Shown here piece after piece: positions 63,381 to 64,000 of a stretch of 64,000 nt of DNA; the first letter of the stretch is position 1; each line of letters starts with the position of its first letter. Source of the stretch: Flavobacterium xanthum (GTDB lineage: Bacteria; Bacteroidota; Bacteroidia; Flavobacteriales; Flavobacteriaceae); contig NZ_FRBU01000010.1 of assembly GCF_900142695.1 (NCBI RefSeq), forward strand, positions 48,445-112,444, in the 5' to 3' direction. The notes beneath the pieces are model-generated. The model did no database searches and had not been told where the DNA came from. It saw only the letters and a list, made by a program, of their open reading frames with translations. A program made the position numbers and the translations under genes.

Positions 63381-64000
63381 GAAAAGCTGCGAATCTGCGG
63401 TTATTTTTCTCACCACAAATCAAGCCATTCAATCCATGAAAATTCTGTGAATCTGTGGCTAATTTTTACACCAAGACTACACCAAGTGATAAAATAAAAA
63501 ATTTGCGAATTTGCGGCGTTCACTTTTACGCCACTAATGCACCAATTATTGAATCAAATGAGAAATCTGTGAATCTGTGGCTAATTTTCACACCACGACT
63601 ACAGCAAGTGATCAAATAAAAAATTTGCGAATTTGCGGCGTTCACTTTTACGCCACTAATGCACCAATTATTGAATCAAATAAAAAATCTGTGAATCTGT
63701 GGCTAATTTTCACACCAAGACTACACCAAGTACTCAAATAAAAAATTTGCGAATTTGCGGTGTTCACTTTTACGCCACTAATGCACCAATTATTGAATCA
63801 AATAAAAAATCTGTGAATCTGTGGCTAATTTTCACACCAAGACTACACCAAGTACTCAAATAAAAAATTTGCGAATTTGCGGCGTTCACTTTTACGCCAC
63901 TAATGCACCAATTATTGAATCAAATAAAAAATCTGTGAATCTGTGGCTAATTTTTACACCAAGACTACACCAAGTACTCAAATAAAAAATTTGCGAATTT
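63381..64000. repeat. 122-bp higher-order tandem repeat array, continues past window
   Basis: The word G[C/T]GAAT[C/T]TG[C/T]GG recurs at 63389, 63447, 63505, 63569, 63627, 63691, 63749, 63813, 63871, 63935, and begins again at 63993. Spacing alternates 58 and 64 after the first units, so the full period is 122 bp made of two diverged half-units, one with CTGTGAATCTGTGGCTAA, the other with TTGCGAATTTGCGG. Full units are nearly identical. Not coding: 122 is not a multiple of three. Confidence 0.9.

Noticed and set aside
63381..64000. CRISPR-like array
   Set aside because: Whole 122-bp units repeat, including what would be spacers; no short conserved repeat with unique spacers, and no cas genes.

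Overview
The window looks like a chromosomal segment of a flavobacterium (Bacteroidota, family Flavobacteriaceae, Flavobacterium-like). The evidence is low GC, leader regions without Shine-Dalgarno sequences, several matches to the Bacteroidetes promoter pattern TTTG/TTG-N19-21-TAnnTTTG, SusC/SusD/SusE proteins, a type IX secretion sorting domain, a class II HMG-CoA reductase with a mevalonate pathway, and DPP-IV, M3 and DUF885 peptidases.

Layout. 1-1447: 5' part of a dipeptidyl peptidase IV gene. 1.6-3.9 kb: HMG-CoA reductase and a GHMP kinase, probably phosphomevalonate kinase. 4-10.3 kb: a reverse-strand run of envelope genes (PpiD-like foldase, CNNM/CorC transporter, LptC, an outer-membrane barrel) with coaX. 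10.4 kb: tRNA-Phe with its own promoter and terminator. 10.7-11.2 kb: a YSC84-type lipid-binding protein. 11.8-22.8 kb: a short-chain carboxylate module made of an InsA-like zinc-ribbon/HTH protein, porin, MHS-family symporter, two small membrane proteins, a CbrA-like symporter/histidine kinase with a receiver-only regulator, and propionyl- and acetyl-CoA synthetases.

23-41.4 kb: a starch/maltodextrin utilisation locus. The reverse arm is susC-susD-susE plus a secreted GH13 amylase. The forward arm is a LacI regulator, a maltose-type MFS permease, beta-phosphoglucomutase, a GH65 maltose phosphorylase and two further GH13 enzymes. The implied flow is surface cleavage, TonB-dependent uptake through SusCD, periplasmic trimming, inner-membrane import of maltose, and phosphorolysis to glucose and glucose 6-phosphate.

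41.6-53.2 kb: an NfeD-like protein with a flotillin broken by a one-base frameshift, GDPD, a GxxExxY protein, a HI0933-type flavoprotein, TspO, then mvaD, an orphan antitoxin-like ORF, mevalonate kinase, a UbiA prenyltransferase and an RluB-type pseudouridine synthase. With the first two genes, the window carries HMG-CoA reductase, both kinases (one inferred) and the decarboxylase of the mevalonate pathway in two clusters. 53-57 kb: M3 and DUF885 peptidases. 57.4-61.5 kb: a partly decayed segment next to tRNA-Leu (unknown membrane protein, small lipoprotein, TPR sensor kinase, relic of its response regulator, other debris). 61.7-63.1 kb: M20 dipeptidase. 63.1-64 kb: repeats only.

The least explained material is repetitive. 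Two copies of what looks like one intergenic element family (about 51.58-51.70 kb and 63.21-63.36 kb, opposite orientations) share conserved flanks but carry unrelated hairpins in the middle. A 122-bp higher-order tandem array built from two diverged half-units starts near 63.38 kb and runs off the window. All functional statements are from reading the sequence; no database search was run.
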